NCBI GenBank assembly: GCA_028564705.1
Contig: JAPXFQ010000247.1
Location: forward strand, 2,870,501 to 2,934,500
Length of the DNA: 64,000 nt
DNA from: Apricaphanius iberus
Lineage: Eukaryota > Chordata > Actinopteri > Cyprinodontiformes > Aphaniidae
Direction: 5' to 3'
Numbering within the stretch: the stretch's first letter is position 1; each line of letters opens with the position of its first letter. The notes beneath the pieces were generated by a model that was given only the letters and a program-made list of their open reading frames with translations, had not been told where the DNA came from and did not search any database. This document shows positions 60,199-64,000 of this stretch, in pieces. The position numbers and the translations under genes are program-made.

Positions 60199-61230
60199 CA
60201 GGGGTTCTTACAGGGGGGGGGAATCTTTCCAAGGACACCCTTATAATCCTCATGCCAATAACATTTTTTCTAACTGGCCTTTTATACTGTAGGAAGTATT
60301 TATATTTTAACATTTCAAACCTAAATGATCGCAATCTGTTTTATACAAACCAGACTTTGTAAATCAGACATAAAAATGATCTGAACACTTTTAAACAGAC
60401 AGCAAATTTATTTCTGTTATATTTTAACAATATTGCAAAAATAAAATCTTAAAGCTCCAAAAAAGTATTAACAAGGAAAAGACTGGACCGATTCGAATAA
60501 AGCTGTTTAGTTGTAATGATCAATTTAAAGACTTTTAATTGGTTCAGTTTTAATGAACAATGAACATATCACATTTTATTCTAACTAGGAAAACATATCC
60601 TTATCATAAATATTTCCTTTAGGCTTTATTACACACAGTTGATCCAGTCATCAATATCATCAATAACTCCCTAAATTAATGAGAAAGACACGCCTCTGCT
60701 TCACAACACAGTTTTTTTTTTTCCATTCTTAGAGGGTTGGATTACAAACACTCCTCCACTTGTAAATGAACCCGGTACTTATTCTTCATTACAGTCACAG
60801 TTGTAAATTATGATAATTTACAAAGGTAAGTGGTGGGAAAGGGGAGCAATAGTTGTGTAGCCTTGGCAGTCGGTTCAGCATACTGATCTGAGAGGGAGGC
60901 CCAAAAGTTTGCATGACTTTCCTGTTGGATTCTGGCCTTCAGTTTTCTATCACAGGATAATTCCAAGGGCTTTTCTTCTTCCTAGACGCACAACACAATT
61001 TGTGTTGAACCAAACTCAAGATAACTGTTGTGGTACTTTCTAATTTTAGCTAGTTTGGATTTTGCATTATTAGATGAAGTGAACAGACTTAAATATTTGT
61101 CCATTTGTTAATATGCTCAACCCATCGAAATGTGCTCTTAGAGAGTCCCCAGGTCACTCTGTTTCGCGGACCCTCAATATCTAGATCATGGACCCACGTG
61201 GGTCCAGGGACCCCAATTTCAGGGCCACTG
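60199..61230. mobile_element. hAT-like element with exact 8-bp duplication
   Basis: ATATAGAT occurs directly before (60,191-60,198) and directly after (61,231-61,238) a 1,032-bp segment that begins CAGGGGTTCTTA and ends, read inward, CAGTGGCCCTGA. Eight-base duplications and CAG-GG ends are the hallmark of hAT transposons. Near the right end is a perfect 16-base palindrome GGACCCACGTGGGTCC (61,190-61,205). No transposase frame survives, so it is non-autonomous or decayed. It sits in intron 2. Confidence 0.75.
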
Positions 61231-61239
61231 ATATAGATG

Positions 61240-63275
61240 GTGCATTGGTTTAATGGAGGACAGAAATAAAAGCACAACTGGTTAAAACCAAATCAACGGA
61301 CCCCAGTCATTTACCAACATGGCCTAAAAGTATTGTCGGAAAAGAAAACAGCCATTACTCCAAAAGGATCATAAAATGTTAGAAAACAGTAAACCAAAAC
61401 AAAAAGGAAAATTAATCTTATGTTTTGTAAACCTCTCCAGTGATCTGTTAAGAATAAAATGTACTTGTTTTTGGCAAAAATGTTACATTTTAAGGAAAAC
61501 AATCAAAATTTACTGCTGTAAGGACAACATGCAGACTGATTGAACATTTAGACTTTTATAGAGAAAGAATTTGGGAAATCCTAACTGACTTAAAGTAGGA
61601 AAATTTTAGTCTTATTTAATGTCAGACAGGGGGAATATAATAGTTATGTGTCTTGTATAAAGTTTATTTCTTGATGTGTGTAATTATCTGACTTTTTTTG
61701 TTTGTTTGTTTTTACTGTAAGACATAACTGAATATTGGTGGGGATGTATTTATATATCTGAGCCTGTATGTATAATTCTTGACCCAAGTTTAATTATAGA
61801 AATATTTTGAAAAATACAATCTCTGCCTTCAATTGTTCAATTTAAAAATTGTGGAAATTAATGTAGTGTGAAAGAATATATATTTTTGAAATGATTAAAA
61901 TTCCCTGATTAAAATCATATTTATAACCATCATTGATGTACATACATTTATAATGGGAGCAGTACCATTTCCCACTGAGTAAGTAAGCTACAAAGTAAGA
62001 AAGAATCACCCCTGGGTAGGTTTTAATTGTGGAAGGGTTCATCTTGAGTACAGAAAACTGTGAAGAAAAAAGGGGAATAATCAGGGTGGATTTTTCTGCT
62101 TAAGAGGCAGAAAAAACCTGACTGGGACATGAGCCTGAATCCCAGTTCTGATGTTGGGATGAGGATATGAATAAAGGAAGAACAAGGGAGGAGGATGAGG
62201 GGAATGATGAGTAGGAGGTGGAGAGGAGAGCCTGCAGCTGTCCTGCCACTCTGCAAAATTTTGGCAGCTGAATATAGGAGAAGAGGAGAAAAATGCATGA
62301 CGAAAGAAATATAGGTCAGTCAACACCTTACTGGGAGCTTAAATGTGCAGGATCGGCCCACACTGGATAGACTGAACTTTGCGCCACGTTTTGATACAGT
62401 GCTTTACTAAAATCAGTTTTGGGAAATGTTCAAGTCAACAACTTTCTTTTGCTCCACATATATTTTATCCCTACAGCAGGACAATACTTTTTTTTAAAAG
62501 GTTACATGAATCCATACTTTAGATGAACTGTAGAACAACTTGCTGACGGTACAAAATGAAATCCCCATTAGAAACCCCCCTCTGTACACAGTTTATCTGT
62601 GGTAACACCAAAAGAGAGAAGAAGCCTTCTCTTCTCACAAGTTTCTGTTCTTTAAACTGACCCCAACTCTCAGTTTGGCAAGAGTATTGTTTCCATTGGA
62701 CCTTTTTGGTTTCTGTTTGGACTTCTATGCTTTTTTTTCTTTGAGAAAAGCAGCTATTTATGTTTGTTATCACTTCCTGACTGGCCCCACAGTTAAAGTG
62801 TTTGACTTTCTCTGTTACAGTAAGAATGGGGGTCTCTGCATATTAAAAGCTGATAATGGAGGCTTTTTCTGAGACAGCTATCATGTAGCCACTTCCCGCA
62901 TTCTCCGGACTGCTGTTTCTATACATCTACTGTATGTATTAGTTTTGTACTGATGAGACACAAGTGGTTAAGTAAACATCCCCTGTAGATGGAACAGCTC
63001 CACTCCTCACAGTTTCCCACCACTTTTGAGAGGGGCTCACTCTAGCATTCTAATTTGATTATGCTGAAGCATTGTTACTTGAAATGACAGAACATGCTGA
63101 AAAGAAGGGGATCTTTCATGGTTTAAAGGGTGGGTTAACAAGTAAAAGTATTATCTTCAGAGTTATTTATACATTTACATTTGGGTTGTTTTCTGAATGC
63201 TTTTCCACATTTTGCCATAATACAACAGAAATCTTTAGGATATTTATAATGTTGTTTGTTGGTGATAACTAACAC
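61240..63275 (+). other. Intron 2 continued
   Basis: No exon with both splice sites and protein-like content. The part at 62,520-62,890 is balanced and non-repetitive and may be regulatory. Confidence 0.5.
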
Positions 63276-63279
63276 TGCA

Positions 63280-63575
63280 AGTCGGCCACAACACGCCATC
63301 CCTGAGGTCAAGCATTGGGATGGCAGCATCAAGCTTTTCTACAGTGGGGATGGGTATGATTAGGAATCTTTGGCAAGGCTTCAAATAGCTTTTATTTAAG
63401 GTTATTCATCCAGTATGATTGAACTTGAGCTTTTTTGCAACAAATTGGCTGAAATTCTGTTTCTGTGGATATGCAAAGCTGGTAGACACATACAGTACCT
63501 AACATATTTCCAAGGGTAATTACAGTGAAATATTTTTATTACTTGGTTTTGAATACAAATCCATGCCACACTTTT
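63280..63575 (+). mobile_element. Decayed Tc1-like transposon 3' part
   Basis: Plus-strand blocks in Tc1 order: GGATGGCAGCATCAAGCTTT and AGTGGGGATGG, then GAACTTGAGCTTTTTTGCAA, then ATGCAAAGCTGGTAGACACA and AATACAAATCCATGCCACAC. The middle of the transposase is deleted and the frames are broken. It lies in intron 2. Confidence 0.6.
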
Positions 63576-63579
63576 CCAG

Positions 63580-64000
63580 TCTTTTTTCTAAATGCATTTT
63601 GTAATGAATTTATAATTTATCTCTTGCTTTATAACTATGTATGTTGTTGATGTGTCCATTAAACATTAAACTCCAAAAGAATAGTCTACATTGCTAAAAG
63701 TATTGCTATACACCTCCAACTAAATTAATTCATAGATGTATAAAAATGGAAGTGATTGGGAATGATTCAGGTCCAAAGTGCAAGGTCCTGCAAAATAACA
63801 GATTGGGGTCAGTGGACACTGAGGACCATCATGCCAAGAGTTTAACAAATTTCTGTAGTTATACATTGAGTCAGTCGCAATGAGAATGGCACGACATTAT
63901 GTGTAGTGGAGATGCCCTCTTCCTGTTTCAACATAAACACCTTTGAGTGACGATTGAAAGCCAAGACTTTTTGTCCAACATCAATGTTTGACCTGACAAA
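63580..64000 (+). other. Intron 2, right edge
   Basis: AT-rich sequence with no exon or repeat that I recognise. The gene continues beyond the window. Confidence 0.5.

Noticed and set aside
62023..62326. Minus-strand frames of 91 and 81 codons in intron 2
   Set aside because: Pyrimidine-rich composition explains them; no splice context.
1..64000. CRISPR arrays, prokaryotic operons or viral genome
   Set aside because: Repeats are eukaryotic transposons and microsatellites; there are spliced exons and no dense coding.

Overview
The window looks like teleost fish genomic DNA: AT-rich, almost free of coding sequence, and full of the repeat families seen in ray-finned fish genomes. These include Tc1-like relics, tRNA-like SINEs with GGAT tails, a truncated L2/Rex-type LINE 3' end, PIF/Harbinger-like and hAT-like elements, and AT, CA and tetranucleotide microsatellites. 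There are no bacterial-type operons, no CRISPR array and no functional RNA gene that I can support. The species cannot be named from the sequence.

Layout. From 1 to about 49,330 is a long non-coding stretch of repeats separated by unique sequence. Several unique blocks (about 2.9-4.0, 11.1-11.5, 13.4-14.3, 16.5-16.9, 21.9-22.3, 24.4-24.6, 26.3-26.5, 35.4-35.6, 37.3-37.5 and 47.2-47.5 kb) look like candidate conserved enhancers. They are GC-balanced, repeat-free, and some carry recognisable octamer or X-box motifs. That is inference from composition, not comparison. At 49,337 a 33-base T run is followed by a CpG-rich promoter/5' leader with three upstream ORFs, then the only gene I accept. Its first coding exon is 49,943-50,050, intron 1 is 9,430 bp, its second coding exon is 59,481-59,609, and intron 2 runs off the right edge. 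The 79 visible residues are an acidic N-terminus followed by a charged helix. I do not recognise the gene securely. A helix pattern in exon 2 resembles, from memory, the N-terminus of FEZ/UNC-76 adaptor proteins.

The best-supported non-genic structures can be verified directly. They are: a SINE-like element with a 9-bp target-site duplication (1,796-2,168); a foldback element with about 240-260-bp inverted arms (6,732-7,556); a foldback element built from tRNA-Glu-like segments, containing a perfect nested hairpin (15,508-15,873); three Harbinger-type elements with TAA/TTA duplications, one of which (27,204-27,463) looks like an internal deletion derivative of another (28,491-29,690); a 64/64-base inverted-repeat element (37,813-37,977); and an hAT-like element with an exact 8-bp duplication inside intron 2 (60,199-61,230). 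No clearly new biological system is visible. The tRNA-like foldback element is the most unusual object.
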